Shown here: piece after piece, positions 19,295 through 28,777 of the stretch
How positions within the stretch are numbered: the stretch's first letter is position 1
Layout of the letters: each line of letters starts with the position of its first letter
From: Marinilabilia rubra
Lineage (GTDB): Bacteria > Bacteroidota > Bacteroidia > Bacteroidales > Marinilabiliaceae
NCBI RefSeq assembly: GCF_003121985.1
Contig: NZ_QEWP01000006.1
Span: forward strand, 220,320 to 284,319
DNA length: 64,000 nt
Direction of reading: 5' to 3'
The notes under the pieces: model-generated
What the model was told of the DNA's origin: nothing
Seen by the model: the letters and a program-made list of their open reading frames with translations, nothing else
Databases searched by the model: none
Position numbers and translations under genes: made by a program

Positions 19295-19425
19295 GAGGGT
19301 GTCTCAAAAGTATAGAACCACAAAATAAGGTCATGTTGAGCGTTATCGAAACATCTGTTTATCAAACAACCAGACTCTTCGACAAGCTCAGAATGACATC
19401 TAATTTGGACCTTTGAGACACCCTC
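19295..19425. mobile_element. MITE-like element with terminal inverted repeats
   Basis: 131 bp bounded by GAGGGTGTCTCAAAAG (19295-19310) and its near-exact reverse complement CTTTGAGACACCCTC (19411-19425). Inside is a second, imperfect inverted repeat: tcatgttgagcgttatcgaa against ttcgacaagctcagaatga. It has no coding capacity. It lies between ftsX and the 3' end of the GH3 gene. The structure suggests a non-autonomous transposon derivative or REP-type element; as RNA it would fold into a long hairpin and could also end transcripts of the GH3 gene. Confidence 0.6.
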
Positions 19426-19452
19426 TATGAAAACTTATTATTATTTCCCGGT

Positions 19453-21765
19453 TTACCTGGTATATGTAAATTTAGCTTTAAGATCGGCAATGCTTACTTC
19501 AAACTCGCCAGGTTCGGTAACGCGATTCAATTCAGCATTTACAAATTCCACATCTTCAGCGGTCAATATAAATGTCATTGTCTTACTTTCTCCGGGCTCC
19601 AGTTCAATTTTCTCGAAACGACGCAAACGCTTCACATCAGGAGTGATGGATGCATACAGATCGGAAGTAAAGAGTTGAATCACTTCTTTTCCGGTACGAT
19701 CTCCGGTGTTGGTTACCGTTACGCTAATGGTCAGCTCATCATCTCCGGAAATGCTTTCACTGTTTAGAGAAAGGTCGCTGTATTCGAAACTGGTATAACT
19801 CAACCCAAAACCAAACGGAAACTGAATGGCAAAATCAGATTCATAGTCATACATCCCCGCCATTTTGGCCTGATTCTCGGAGGGTTTATGATCGTATGTC
19901 ACCAAAGTATTAACATACATGGGATAGGTATATGGCAGTTTTCCACTTGGGTTAACATCTCCGAAAAGAATGTCGGCAACGGCCACACCACCAAAATTAC
20001 CGGGAATATAAGCATGAAGAATACCTTCCATCTCAGGAACAATTTCACGGATAATCCGCGGTCTTCCTTCATTCAGAACGGCAATAACAGGCTTACCGGA
20101 CTCAATAGCTGTTTGTGCAAGGGCCATTTGGTTGTCCGAAAGCGAAAGGTCATGCAGATCACCGGGTTTCTCGGTGTATGAGTTTTCTCCGATGGCCAAA
20201 ATAATATAATCTACATCTTTGGCAGCCACGGCAACAGCATCCAGGTCACCTGGAATTTCTTCCCAGTATTTACCTTCCATATTATATTCCACTCCAGGAA
20301 CAAAAGTCACGTTTTCTTCGCCAATCTTATTCTGAATGGCTTCCAGGATGGTTGAATATTTTCCGGCAAACTCATCTACCAGGTTCCCCTGCCATGAGTA
20401 ACTCCATCCTCCATTCAACGGACGCATGGTGTTGGCATTTGGACCGGTAACCAAAACCCTGGCATCCTTACTTAAAGGAAGAATGTTATCTGCATTTTTC
20501 AACAGAGTTACTGATTCCGCTGCAGTTTGGTAAGCAGCATCTTCAAATTCTTTACTTCCAAATTTGGGATAATCTTCGTAATGAGTCACCGGAGTCTCAA
20601 ACAATCCCAGTTTGTGCTTCATATTCAAAATACGACGAACAGCGTCATCGATACGAGACATGGCAACTTCCTCCTCATTCACCAATTCTACCAGATAATC
20701 GCAGAAATCAAAATTGTATGGAATCATAGACATATCAACACCGGCATTGATGGCCATCTTAACAGCTTCTTTCTGTGTTTTTGCCACGCGATCGCGATCG
20801 TGAAGATTTTCAATGTCTTTCCAGTCAGTTACAACCAATCCCTGGAAACCAAGTTCCTCTTTTAGAATCTCAGTAAGCATTTTGTAACTCGCATGAACAG
20901 GAACTCCGTTTATCAGACCTGAATTGACCATCACAGAATGAGCGCCGGCCTCAACAGCAGCACGGAATGGAGGCAGGTGACGCTCTCTCAGTTCAATATC
21001 CGGAATCAAAGCCGGAGTACGGTCTTTACCTGAAACAGGTGTTCCATAGCCCAGATAGTGCTTCAGACAAGAGGCCACATTTACAGGTTCTCCCACTTCA
21101 TTTTCAGCACCTTCATATCCTTTTACCAATTCTATTCCCATTTGAGAATTCAGGTAAACATCCTCCCCAAATGTTTCCCAAATACGTGGCCATCGTGGAT
21201 CGCGGCCCATATCCAATACAGGCGAGAATGTCCATGGAATTGAAGATGCTCTGGTTTCGTAAGCAGTTATTTCTCCACCCTTGCGCACAAGGTCACGGTT
21301 CCAGGTGGCTGCCATTCCAATTTGCTGCGGAAAAAAGGTGGCATCAGCAGTATAAGTAGTTCCATGTATGGCATCTACTCCATAGAGAACCGGGATTCCA
21401 AGGCGTGTTTCTTCCTGTGCCATTTTTTGGATGGTACTGACAATATTATGCCACTTCTCACGGGTTCTTGCTCTGTTGTTGGCAGTATTTAAAACCGACC
21501 CGATTTTGTAATCAACAATTCCTTTGCGGAGAGTTTCTTCATCTAATCTGAGAGGCTCAGATGTATCAAAAGGAGTATCGCCTATTGTGAGCACATCAAT
21601 GGTTACCTGAGCCATTTGTCCCACCTTTTCTTCCAAAGTCATTTTCTTCAGAAGCTTTTCCACTTCCGGAATTTTCTCTACTTCTGCGTTGGACTGACCA
21701 TTTACCAAATTCCCGGTTAAAAATAAACCGGCCATCAGTCCTGCTAACATCAATCTTTTTTTCAT
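19453..21765 (-). CDS. bglX: Secreted beta-glucosidase, GH3 family
   Basis: 770 residues from the ATG at 21765; a TTG two codons earlier is also open. A signal peptide ends NLVNGQ, so the enzyme is periplasmic or exported. Domains in order: GH3 N-terminal barrel (about 30-370) with the nucleophile Asp314 in VVTDW, GH3 C-terminal domain (about 400-630), and a fibronectin III-like domain (about 665-750). Length and domain order fit BglX-type periplasmic beta-glucosidases that cut beta-linked oligosaccharides. No SusCD pair or other glycan gene lies beside it, so substrate is open. Its promoter should lie in the 464-bp divergent gap. Confidence 0.92.
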   Translation of the reverse strand: MKKRLMLAGLMAGLFLTGNLVNGQSNAEVEKIPEVEKLLKKMTLEEKVGQMAQVTIDVLTIGDTPFDTSEPLRLDEETLRKGIVDYKIGSVLNTANNRARTREKWHNIVSTIQKMAQEETRLGIPVLYGVDAIHGTTYTADATFFPQQIGMAATWNRDLVRKGGEITAYETRASSIPWTFSPVLDMGRDPRWPRIWETFGEDVYLNSQMGIELVKGYEGAENEVGEPVNVASCLKHYLGYGTPVSGKDRTPALIPDIELRERHLPPFRAAVEAGAHSVMVNSGLINGVPVHASYKMLTEILKEELGFQGLVVTDWKDIENLHDRDRVAKTQKEAVKMAINAGVDMSMIPYNFDFCDYLVELVNEEEVAMSRIDDAVRRILNMKHKLGLFETPVTHYEDYPKFGSKEFEDAAYQTAAESVTLLKNADNILPLSKDARVLVTGPNANTMRPLNGGWSYSWQGNLVDEFAGKYSTILEAIQNKIGEENVTFVPGVEYNMEGKYWEEIPGDLDAVAVAAKDVDYIILAIGENSYTEKPGDLHDLSLSDNQMALAQTAIESGKPVIAVLNEGRPRIIREIVPEMEGILHAYIPGNFGGVAVADILFGDVNPSGKLPYTYPMYVNTLVTYDHKPSENQAKMAGMYDYESDFAIQFPFGFGLSYTSFEYSDLSLNSESISGDDELTISVTVTNTGDRTGKEVIQLFTSDLYASITPDVKRLRRFEKIELEPGESKTMTFILTAEDVEFVNAELNRVTEPGEFEVSIADLKAKFTYTR

Positions 21766-22055
21766 TTTCAATTGTTTTTACTAGTTATTGTGTTTCTATA
21801 GTTGTGTGTTCTGAAAAAATCATATTGATACTTAAACCTGACAAAACAGAATAAAAAAACCCTTACTCAACGTGCATTTTTTAGTGTCCATTAAACACAA
21901 ACTGTGCTGAGCAAAAATAATCTTTTTTGAGGATATTCAAATTCTCATTTCCTATTCCCGAAAATTTATGTCTGCAGGCTTATCGATACAGAGAATCACA
22001 AAACCCCGTATCCCTTATTTTAAAAAGACCGTCAAATCACTGCCTGTTTATTAAC

Positions 22056-22089
22056 AAAAAAAGTCCCCCAAAATCCGGGAGACTTTTTA
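22056..22089. terminator. Terminator-like hairpin between divergent genes
   Basis: AAAAAGTCCCCC and GGGAGACTTTTT arms pair with one mismatch around an AAAATCC loop, with A-runs on one side and T-runs on the other, so it could act in both directions. No gene converges on it: the flanking genes point away. It may end an unannotated small RNA or act as a leader attenuator. Confidence 0.5.
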
Positions 22090-22205
22090 ACAACAAAAAA
22101 TAAGCACTTCTATCTATTCGAGAACAAATGTCACAATTTTTGAAAAAAGCATGCTAAAAACAGGCTAATACCAAAATTTCAAAAGACATTTTAATCATTA
22201 TGCCT

Positions 22206-22213
22206 TAACTTTG
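22206..22213 (+). promoter_or_regulatory. Possible -7 box of the radical SAM gene
   Basis: TAACTTTG matches the Bacteroidota -7 consensus TAnnTTTG, 16 nt before the start codon. A clear -33 box was not seen, and it would leave a very short leader, so this is tentative. Confidence 0.3.
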
Positions 22214-22229
22214 GAGAAAAGATTATAAC

Positions 22230-23162
22230 ATGTCGCATTGTATTTTTGGTCCTGTACCCAGCCGTCGTCTTGGTATGTCTCTAGGTGTTGACCTGGTGCC
22301 AAGAAAAGTTTGTTCGTTGGATTGTGTTTACTGTGAAGTAGGAATTACCACCAAGCTCACAACCGAACGAATGGAGTATGTCCCTTACGAAAAGGTCATC
22401 AATGAATTATCAGACTATCTGGAGAGCAATCCTGTCCCGGATTATGTAACGCTTTCGGGTTATGGAGAACCGATGCTGAATTCGCGTGCGGGCGATGTCA
22501 TCAACTTCATCAAGCAACATTACCCCGGGTTGAAAGTGGCTGTGCTTACCAATGGTACCCTGCTTAAGGATAAAAAGGTGCGAGACGAACTAATGAATGC
22601 CGATTTGGTATTGCCTTCAATGGATGCAGCTACCGATAAAGCTTTTAAGAAATTAAACCGTCCTGAAAAGCACCTCAAAGTTCAGGCACATCTTGAAGGG
22701 TTAAAAAGTTTCCGTTCGGAGTTTAAAGGAGAAATGTGGCTGGAAATATTTATTCTTCCAGGGTTTAATGATAACAGTAAGGATATCTGCGAGATAAAAA
22801 GAGCAATTGAAGAAATAAATCCTGACAAGATTCAATTAAACACACTCGATCGCCCCGGAGCCATTGAAGGACTCATTCCTGCAACCCATGGAGAACTGGA
22901 GGAAATAAAATCCAAACTTGAATTTGAAAACATTGAAATTGTAGCTGCAGCAGCCAAAAGAAAAGAAACCAAGGCCTACCGTAATGATACCGAAGCAGCC
23001 ATCATGGATACCATTGCCCGCAGACCCTGCACCGTGCATGACCTCAGAGATATTCTGGATATCCATATAAATGAAATCAATAAATACCTTGATGTGCTTG
23101 AAGCAGATGGGAAAATAACTACAGAATTTGGTGAAAGGGGAATGTTCTACAGAGCTAAGTAG
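22230..23162 (+). CDS. Radical SAM protein, COG0731-like
   Basis: 310 residues. The start FGPVPSRRLGMSLGVDL followed by CSLDCVYC (C-x3-C-x2-C) marks a radical SAM enzyme of the group annotated near the wyosine-base/COG0731 family; GYGEPML corresponds to the SAM-binding GGE motif. The C-terminal ~70 residues (from about 235) look like a winged-helix domain (TVHDLRDILDIHINEINKYLDVLEADGKI), which would suit nucleic-acid binding. Substrate unknown. It is the only plus-strand gene in this stretch and has no operon partner. Confidence 0.85.
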   Translation: MSHCIFGPVPSRRLGMSLGVDLVPRKVCSLDCVYCEVGITTKLTTERMEYVPYEKVINELSDYLESNPVPDYVTLSGYGEPMLNSRAGDVINFIKQHYPGLKVAVLTNGTLLKDKKVRDELMNADLVLPSMDAATDKAFKKLNRPEKHLKVQAHLEGLKSFRSEFKGEMWLEIFILPGFNDNSKDICEIKRAIEEINPDKIQLNTLDRPGAIEGLIPATHGELEEIKSKLEFENIEIVAAAAKRKETKAYRNDTEAAIMDTIARRPCTVHDLRDILDIHINEINKYLDVLEADGKITTEFGERGMFYRAK

Positions 23163-23250
23163 GATGACCTGAAAAATGCAAGTATTATTTTTCGCCATTT
23201 CATAACGAAAAAATGCATTAACAGGTTAACTAAAAATATGTTGAAGATAT

Positions 23251-24288
23251 TTAGTTTTTCACCTTCTGTTTCATTTTTATGTTTCCGGCCTCAAGGTTAT
23301 AGGCCACATAATTGCCATCTTCATCGTACAGTTGCTCAAAGTTAACCAGGTCACCGCTGACTTTGTCAACGAATTTCAGTCCTTTTACAAAGAGACTGTT
23401 ATCATTTTGTGGGGAGCGCTTTTGATTCTGATTGGCCAACAAAGCTTGTTGCCGGTTGTGAATATCCAGATATTGGGGCATCATATGACGAAGTCCTGCT
23501 TCATAAGCACTTGGCATATCCACCGGAAGAGTAATTGTTAATGATGCTCGCGAAGCCAAAAGTGTCATTTCAGGACCGGTACCCAATGCTCCGGTTTCAG
23601 CTTTTACATTGTCGCTTTCAGGAAAAGACATTTGATTTTCAGAAAATTCCTTCATTGTTTTTGAACTCATATCTTCAGTCATTGCCAAAGACTCTGCAAC
23701 CTTTAGAGCATCTCCAATATTTGGTTCCGGTGACGGAATAGATTTGCCTTTCAATGGTTTTAAATCAGCCAGAGAATCGTCCGGAGTTTGAAGCATAAAA
23801 TTATTATAGCCCCAAACAGCCACCAGTACCACAGCCGCTGCTGATGCCACTCGAATGCCAAGGGCATAAACTTTACCAATTTTCCGGTGTATCAAAGAAG
23901 CTTTTGCAGGGAAAGAAACCGTCTCAGAATAAAGCCGTGTCAATTGAAATTGTTTTCCTCTTTTTATCAGCGATTCATCCTCTTTTATTTTCGTGGCCAA
24001 TTCTTGTTCTTCACCATCGTTCAAACCTTCCTCCATTTGTTTAACCAGCAGATAATCTGAAGAACTCATTTCCATAAAATCGGCTTCACTTTTTTCAAGT
24101 TGGCTCTTCGTGGAGAATGAAACCTCTTCAGCTTCCAGCTCTAAAGATTCAAAACTTTTCAATTCATCGGCCAAGTCAGGGTTGGTTTCCAGAAAAACAA
24201 AAAATTCCATTTTGGAGGACTCATCCAGTTTTCCATCGAGATAATCGACGAACCAAATCTCGTAATTTTCTCTGCTAATATTCTTCAT
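23251..24288 (-). CDS. Probable anti-sigma factor, single-pass membrane protein
   Basis: 345 residues from the ATG at 24288, whose A is also the last base of the upstream sigma-factor stop (TGATG). The N-terminal ~140 residues are acidic and helical and probably bind the sigma factor; a membrane helix lies near 148-165 (AAAVVLVAVWGY); the remaining ~180 residues face the periplasm and end in a short beta-rich segment. It has no FecR domain and no classic zinc-binding anti-sigma motif. Its role is inferred from overlap with the ECF gene and from topology. Confidence 0.75.
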   Translation of the reverse strand: MKNISRENYEIWFVDYLDGKLDESSKMEFFVFLETNPDLADELKSFESLELEAEEVSFSTKSQLEKSEADFMEMSSSDYLLVKQMEEGLNDGEEQELATKIKEDESLIKRGKQFQLTRLYSETVSFPAKASLIHRKIGKVYALGIRVASAAAVVLVAVWGYNNFMLQTPDDSLADLKPLKGKSIPSPEPNIGDALKVAESLAMTEDMSSKTMKEFSENQMSFPESDNVKAETGALGTGPEMTLLASRASLTITLPVDMPSAYEAGLRHMMPQYLDIHNRQQALLANQNQKRSPQNDNSLFVKGLKFVDKVSGDLVNFEQLYDEDGNYVAYNLEAGNIKMKQKVKN

Positions 24289-24773
24289 CACACTACCACC
24301 TCCATTTTCCCAATATATTTTCTCAAAAATACCCTTGCCCTGTAAATGTAGACTTTCACCTGACTTTCGGAAAGACCTGTTATTTCGCCTATTTCCTGAT
24401 AATTGTATCCTTCATAATCACGCATCATAACTACCATTTTTTGATCTTCCGGTAATTTTTCCAATGCCTGGTGCAACACTTCCTGCAAATCGGTGTACTG
24501 CTGATTATGAACATGTTCTTTCAGGTCGGCTTCTTCCATCCTTACAGAATGTTTCTCCCTCCTTGTATGGTCTATCAACACATGATAAGCTGTAGAGAAG
24601 AGATAACTTTTCCCTTTGGCAGGATCCACATTTTTGTGGTGCCGCCACATCTTTTCATAGGCGTCTTGCACAATATCGGCCGCTTTGTCTTCGTCACGAA
24701 TATTCTTCAGAACAAAGCGGTAAACATTGTCTGCATATTGCCTCACACATTGGTTGTATTCTTCTACAGTCAT
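24288..24773 (-). CDS. ECF-type RNA polymerase sigma factor
   Basis: 161 residues with sigma region 2 (DKAADIVQDAYEKMWRH, about 28-44) and region 4 (GYNYQEIGEITGLSESQVKVYIYRAR, about 122-147, the -35 recognition helix-turn-helix). It overlaps by one base with the membrane protein gene downstream, the standard ECF sigma/anti-sigma layout. Target promoters and the inducing signal are unknown; no SusCD system is attached, so a stress role is as likely as glycan sensing. Confidence 0.92.
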   Translation of the reverse strand: MTVEEYNQCVRQYADNVYRFVLKNIRDEDKAADIVQDAYEKMWRHHKNVDPAKGKSYLFSTAYHVLIDHTRREKHSVRMEEADLKEHVHNQQYTDLQEVLHQALEKLPEDQKMVVMMRDYEGYNYQEIGEITGLSESQVKVYIYRARVFLRKYIGKMEVVV

Positions 24774-25464
24774 CAGGTATGGGTAAATTGACGCTGGTGC
24801 GACGCTTGAATTAATGGAAAAGTTACAGCTAAACTTCCTTTTTCTGCAATTTTTTCTTCCAGCTTCTTTTGAAGGGTATTTTTAGGAGTATATGCAGCAA
24901 AGTTTCCAATAAATCAAAAATACTGAAAACGCTTAAATTACTCCTTTTCAAATTCCCTTTTTCAGGAATAAAAAAACCAACGCTGCAGGGTTTAATTTTT
25001 TACCACATAGAATACGGAGATACGCGGTGGATATTCTCTTAAAAACTTCCTTCGCTCTGTGCTCCTCTTTGCTCTCTGTGGTAATATCTACAATTCCGGC
25101 AATGCCGGATTCAATATTTTAGCGAAAACAACACGGAGATGGGTTATTGAAGCTCCTTTATACCTTGTGCCAGGAGGTATTTTTACATTCGAAACCTTAG
25201 GCATCGTTTTATTATTCCTACGATATTCTATAAATATGGGAGACCTCCGGCCTCCGGATGAAACGGAGAGACGAAATTACTCTTTGACCCAAGTTCTATG
25301 CCGCACCAACTAATGAGCTGATGAACTAATGAGCTAATGAACATCTCAATACCCTTTTACCATCTCACATTTCCACTATTCTACCCTCTCTGATTACTGA
25401 AAAACCTTCTGCCACTTTGCTCCATTCTCTTGGCTCCATGCCTCTCCACGCTCTTTGGTTAAAA
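24774..25464. other. Repeat-rich, gene-free interval
   Basis: About 690 bp with no credible gene. It holds an inverted repeat TTACCACA (25000-25007)/TGTGGTAA (25077-25084), a perfect short hairpin TCCGGC-AAT-GCCGGA (25095-25109), a CCTCCGG doublet near 25247-25259, and a 16-bp tandem repeat at 25309-25340. It reads like accumulated small repeat debris. The sigma-factor promoter should lie at its left edge. Confidence 0.6.
25309..25340. repeat. 16-bp tandem repeat, two copies
   Basis: actaatgagctgatga (25309-25324) is followed directly by actaatgagctaatga (25325-25340), one base different. Confidence 0.7.
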
Positions 25465-25494
25465 ACAAAAAAACCGGCAGAGCCGGTTTCTTTT
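25465..25494 (-). terminator. Terminator after polA
   Basis: AAACCGGC (25471-25478) and GCCGGTTT (25482-25489) form a perfect 8-bp stem around AGA. The minus strand then runs into T-rich sequence. It lies 18 bp past the polA stop. Confidence 0.8.
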
Positions 25495-25511
25495 AATCCT
25501 AAAATTAAAAA

Positions 25512-28283
25512 TCAATGTGCCTCAAGCCAGTTGCTTCCGACACCCATATCCACTTCAAGTGGCACTTTCAATGATACCGCCGATTCCATCTCTTTTTTAA
25601 CGATTTCCTTCACTACTTCCACTTCATCTTTGTTCACCTCAAAGTTCAATTCATCATGTACCTGAAGCACCATCTTGCTTTTCAGCTCTTTTTCCTCAAA
25701 AGCACGGGCTACCCCCACCATTGCCATTTTAATAATGTCGGCCGCAGCCCCCTGGATTGGAGCATTAATGGCATTTCTCTCGGCAACTCCCCGCACCACA
25801 CCATTACGACTATTGATATCAGGCAGATAGCGACGACGTCCAAACATGGTCTCCACATAACCTTCATCTCTTGCCTGAGCAATCACCTTGTCCATGTACT
25901 TTTTCACACCCGGAAAACTTTCAAAATAACCGTCAATTATGCTCTTTGCCTCCCCTCTTGGTATATTGAGTCGTTCGGATAAACCAAAGGCTGATATACC
26001 GTAAATAATACCAAAATTGGCAGTCTTGGCTTTTCTACGCATATCATCGGTTACATCATCCTGTGATACATTAAAAATTTTGGCTGCAGTGGCTGCGTGA
26101 ATATCTTCACCCCGGTTAAAAGCATCCAGCAAGTGCTTATCTTCACTCAAATGCGCCATAAGCCTCAATTCAACCTGGGAATAGTCTGCACTCAGAAAGG
26201 CGTGCTTGTCATCCGTCACCACAAAAGCTTTTCGCATTTCCCTGCCTTCCTCCTCACGAATTGGGATATTCTGAAGATTGGGATTGGAACTGCTTAGTCT
26301 TCCGGTGACCACTACCGCCTGGTTAAAGGAAGTATGGAGACGGCCTGTTTCTTTATTTACAAGTTTAGGTAAAGCCTCCACATAGGTATTTAGCAACTTC
26401 TTAAAACCCCGAAAATCGAGAATTTTTTCAACGATAGGATGCTTATCTTTTAGCTTCTGTAAGGTTTCCTCGTTGGTACTGTATTGCCCTGACTTGGTTT
26501 TTTTTGCTTTGTCATCGATTTTCAACTTTTCAAAAAGCACCTCTCCTACCTGTCGGGGACTGGCTACATTAAACTCCATTCCTGCATCATCAATGATTTC
26601 CTTTTCAAGAGATTCTATCCGATTCTGTAGTTTCTTTGCATAATCGCCCAGGGCTTTTGAATCCAGGACCACCCCCGTAAACTCCATATCTGCCAACACT
26701 TTTAAAAGCGGCATTTCCGTTTTTTCAAAGAGTGAAGTCATTTTAAGCTCCTTCATCTCCTTCAGAAGCGGTTCTTTTAACTGCAAAGTAATATCGGCAT
26801 CCTCCCCTGCATATTCCTTCACCTTTTCTTTTTCGATATCGCGCATGTTGCCCTGCTTCTTCCCTTTTGGCCCAATTAACTCTGTAATGGACACCGGCGT
26901 ATAATTCAAATAGGTTTCCGCCAGAAAATCCATATTATGCTTTAAACCGGGCTGAACCAGATGATGGGCCACCATGGTATCGAAGAACGGCCCCTCCATT
27001 TCCACCCCGTACCGCTTAAGCATCAGGTAGTCGTACTTCAGGTTCTGGCCGACTTTCAAAATTTTAGAATCGGTAAGCACCGCTTCAAAACGCTTGACAA
27101 TTTTTTCCGACTCTTTTTTATCCTCAGGAACAGGTACATAAAAAGCTTCACCTTCTTTAAAACTGAAAGACAATCCAACCAACTCATTGTTCCATACATC
27201 CAAGCCGGAAGTTTCGGTATCGATGCAGAATTCTTTTTGTACGCTCAGATCGGCAGCCAGACTGTCGAGAGCCTGCTGAGAATCCACAAGAAAATACTGG
27301 TGTTCAGTATCTTCAAGTTTTTTATTACCGGTATTAAACTGAGTGTTTGTTTGTTCTTTTGAATCATCCCCAAACAAAGAACCCTGAGTAGGCCCGCTGT
27401 CCGGTTTTCCTGCTATCTTTTCCCATAAGGTTTTAAACTCCAATTCTTCAAAAACAGGCTTCAGCTTTTCAAGATCAGGAGGTTCATGCAAAAACATCCT
27501 TTCTTCAAAATCGACGGGAACTTCAGTTTCTATTGTAACAAGTTTTCTGGATAATTCCACCTGGTCTTTATAGTTAATCAGGTTTTCTTTCTGCTTTCCC
27601 GAAAATTCATCTATATGTTTGTAAACATTGTCAATGGATCCGTACTTTCCAATAATATCTTTGGCACGCTTTTCACCAATCCCCGGACAACCCGGAATGT
27701 TATCGGCGCTGTCGCCCCAAAGTGCAAGGAGATCTATAACCTGTTCGGGTTTTTCTACAGAAAATTTCTTCTGAATTTCAGGAATACCCCATCGCTCAAT
27801 ATCATTCCCGGCAGATTTGGGTTTATACATAACTGTATTATCCGTAACCAGCTGGGCATAATCCTTATCGGGAGTTACCATAAAAGTTTTAAACCCTGCA
27901 TCCCCAGCCTTCCGTGATAAAGTTCCAACGACATCATCAGCTTCAAAACCATCTTTCTGAATGACATTTATATTAAATGCTTCAAGAATTTGTTTAATAT
28001 ATGGAACAGCCTTTTTGATGTCCTCTGGTGTTGCTTCACGATTGGCTTTGTATTCCTTGTACATTTCATTCCGAAAGGTAGGACCGGAAGGATCAAAAGC
28101 CACGGCAATGTGCGTGGGGTTTTCCTTGTTCAGGACTTCAAGGAGAGAATTGGTGAATCCAAAAATCGCTGAAGTATTCAGCCCTTTAGAATTGACTCTC
28201 GGATTTCGGATAAAAGCATAATACGCCCTGAAAATCAAGGCGTATGCATCTAATAAAAATAGTTTCTTTGAATTATCTGACAT
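25512..28283 (-). CDS. polA: DNA polymerase I
   Basis: 923 residues from the ATG at 28283 (MSDNSKKLFLLDAYALIFRA); the frame stays open upstream to 28352, but that part overlaps queD and is not conserved. Domains: 5'-3' exonuclease/flap domain (1-290), 3'-5' exonuclease (about 330-510) with its acidic motifs intact (CIDTETSGLD at about 353-362, GQNLKYDYL, YAGEDADITL), and the polymerase domain with DYSQVELRLMAHLS, KTANFGIIYG and QVHDELNFEV. So proofreading is probably active, as in E. coli and unlike Taq. It fills gaps in repair and Okazaki processing. It follows queD by 44 bp, probably in one transcript, and is closed by a strong terminator. Confidence 0.96.
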   Translation of the reverse strand: MSDNSKKLFLLDAYALIFRAYYAFIRNPRVNSKGLNTSAIFGFTNSLLEVLNKENPTHIAVAFDPSGPTFRNEMYKEYKANREATPEDIKKAVPYIKQILEAFNINVIQKDGFEADDVVGTLSRKAGDAGFKTFMVTPDKDYAQLVTDNTVMYKPKSAGNDIERWGIPEIQKKFSVEKPEQVIDLLALWGDSADNIPGCPGIGEKRAKDIIGKYGSIDNVYKHIDEFSGKQKENLINYKDQVELSRKLVTIETEVPVDFEERMFLHEPPDLEKLKPVFEELEFKTLWEKIAGKPDSGPTQGSLFGDDSKEQTNTQFNTGNKKLEDTEHQYFLVDSQQALDSLAADLSVQKEFCIDTETSGLDVWNNELVGLSFSFKEGEAFYVPVPEDKKESEKIVKRFEAVLTDSKILKVGQNLKYDYLMLKRYGVEMEGPFFDTMVAHHLVQPGLKHNMDFLAETYLNYTPVSITELIGPKGKKQGNMRDIEKEKVKEYAGEDADITLQLKEPLLKEMKELKMTSLFEKTEMPLLKVLADMEFTGVVLDSKALGDYAKKLQNRIESLEKEIIDDAGMEFNVASPRQVGEVLFEKLKIDDKAKKTKSGQYSTNEETLQKLKDKHPIVEKILDFRGFKKLLNTYVEALPKLVNKETGRLHTSFNQAVVVTGRLSSSNPNLQNIPIREEEGREMRKAFVVTDDKHAFLSADYSQVELRLMAHLSEDKHLLDAFNRGEDIHAATAAKIFNVSQDDVTDDMRRKAKTANFGIIYGISAFGLSERLNIPRGEAKSIIDGYFESFPGVKKYMDKVIAQARDEGYVETMFGRRRYLPDINSRNGVVRGVAERNAINAPIQGAAADIIKMAMVGVARAFEEKELKSKMVLQVHDELNFEVNKDEVEVVKEIVKKEMESAVSLKVPLEVDMGVGSNWLEAH

Positions 28284-28327
28284 AACTTCCCGGGTTTTAT
28301 TCCCGAAAAGTAAGAAAAAAAGAGTGA

Positions 28328-28777
28328 TTATGCATTGTCTGATGCATACCATTCGGCAAAAGAGTTGCCTGTCTCATGCAGTTTCAAGCTGAATAGCGAG
28401 ATGCCTTCAGGCAATTTGGATGAAATGCGTTCAGAAAAATCTACCAAAAGATTTTCACATGTTGGTTGATACGGTGTAATATGGTACCTTTCAGTCATTT
28501 GAGGTACTCCCAAGAGCTTTTCCGCATCTGCTTTTTCACTCACCACAATGGAATGATCCATTGGCTCAACAACTTCCTCTTTTACAATCTTTTTTAAATC
28601 CCCAAAATCCATCACCATGCCATACTTGGGATTGTTTTCATCGCTGCAGGGCTCACCAATCACCGTAACCTGCAAAATGTATGAATGGCCGTGAATATTT
28701 TTACAGAGTCCGTCGTAATTCCACAAAGCGTGCGCCATTTCAAAACGAAACTCCTTAGTTAATCTGATCTTTGCCAT
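28328..28777 (-). CDS. queD: 6-carboxy-5,6,7,8-tetrahydropterin synthase
   Basis: 149 residues of the QueD/PTPS family. It makes 6-carboxytetrahydropterin from dihydroneopterin triphosphate, the first committed step toward queuosine. Zinc ligands are visible as FEMAHAL and HGHSY, and the catalytic Cys is in GLCKNIHGHSY; the C-terminal LHETGNSFAEW matches the family glutamate region. It is upstream of polA on the same strand. I looked for a preQ1 riboswitch ahead of it and saw none. Confidence 0.93.
   Translation of the reverse strand: MAKIRLTKEFRFEMAHALWNYDGLCKNIHGHSYILQVTVIGEPCSDENNPKYGMVMDFGDLKKIVKEEVVEPMDHSIVVSEKADAEKLLGVPQMTERYHITPYQPTCENLLVDFSERISSKLPEGISLFSLKLHETGNSFAEWYASDNA

Larger units (their letters stand above)
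21766..22229. other. Divergent intergenic region between bglX and radical SAM gene
   Basis: 464 bp, AT-rich, non-coding. It must hold the promoters of both divergent genes. It also holds an unexplained terminator-like hairpin at 22056-22089. Nothing else recognisable was seen. Confidence 0.6.

Noticed and set aside
23251..24288. FecR-type anti-sigma for a SusCD glycan system
   Set aside because: The protein lacks the FecR domain signature and no SusC/SusD pair is adjacent; the plug in the 56-62 kb gene belongs to a different protein.
25059..25313. 84-codon plus-strand open frame in the polA-sigma gap
   Set aside because: It overlaps inverted and tandem repeats, has no recognisable family or ribosome binding site, and its composition looks non-coding.
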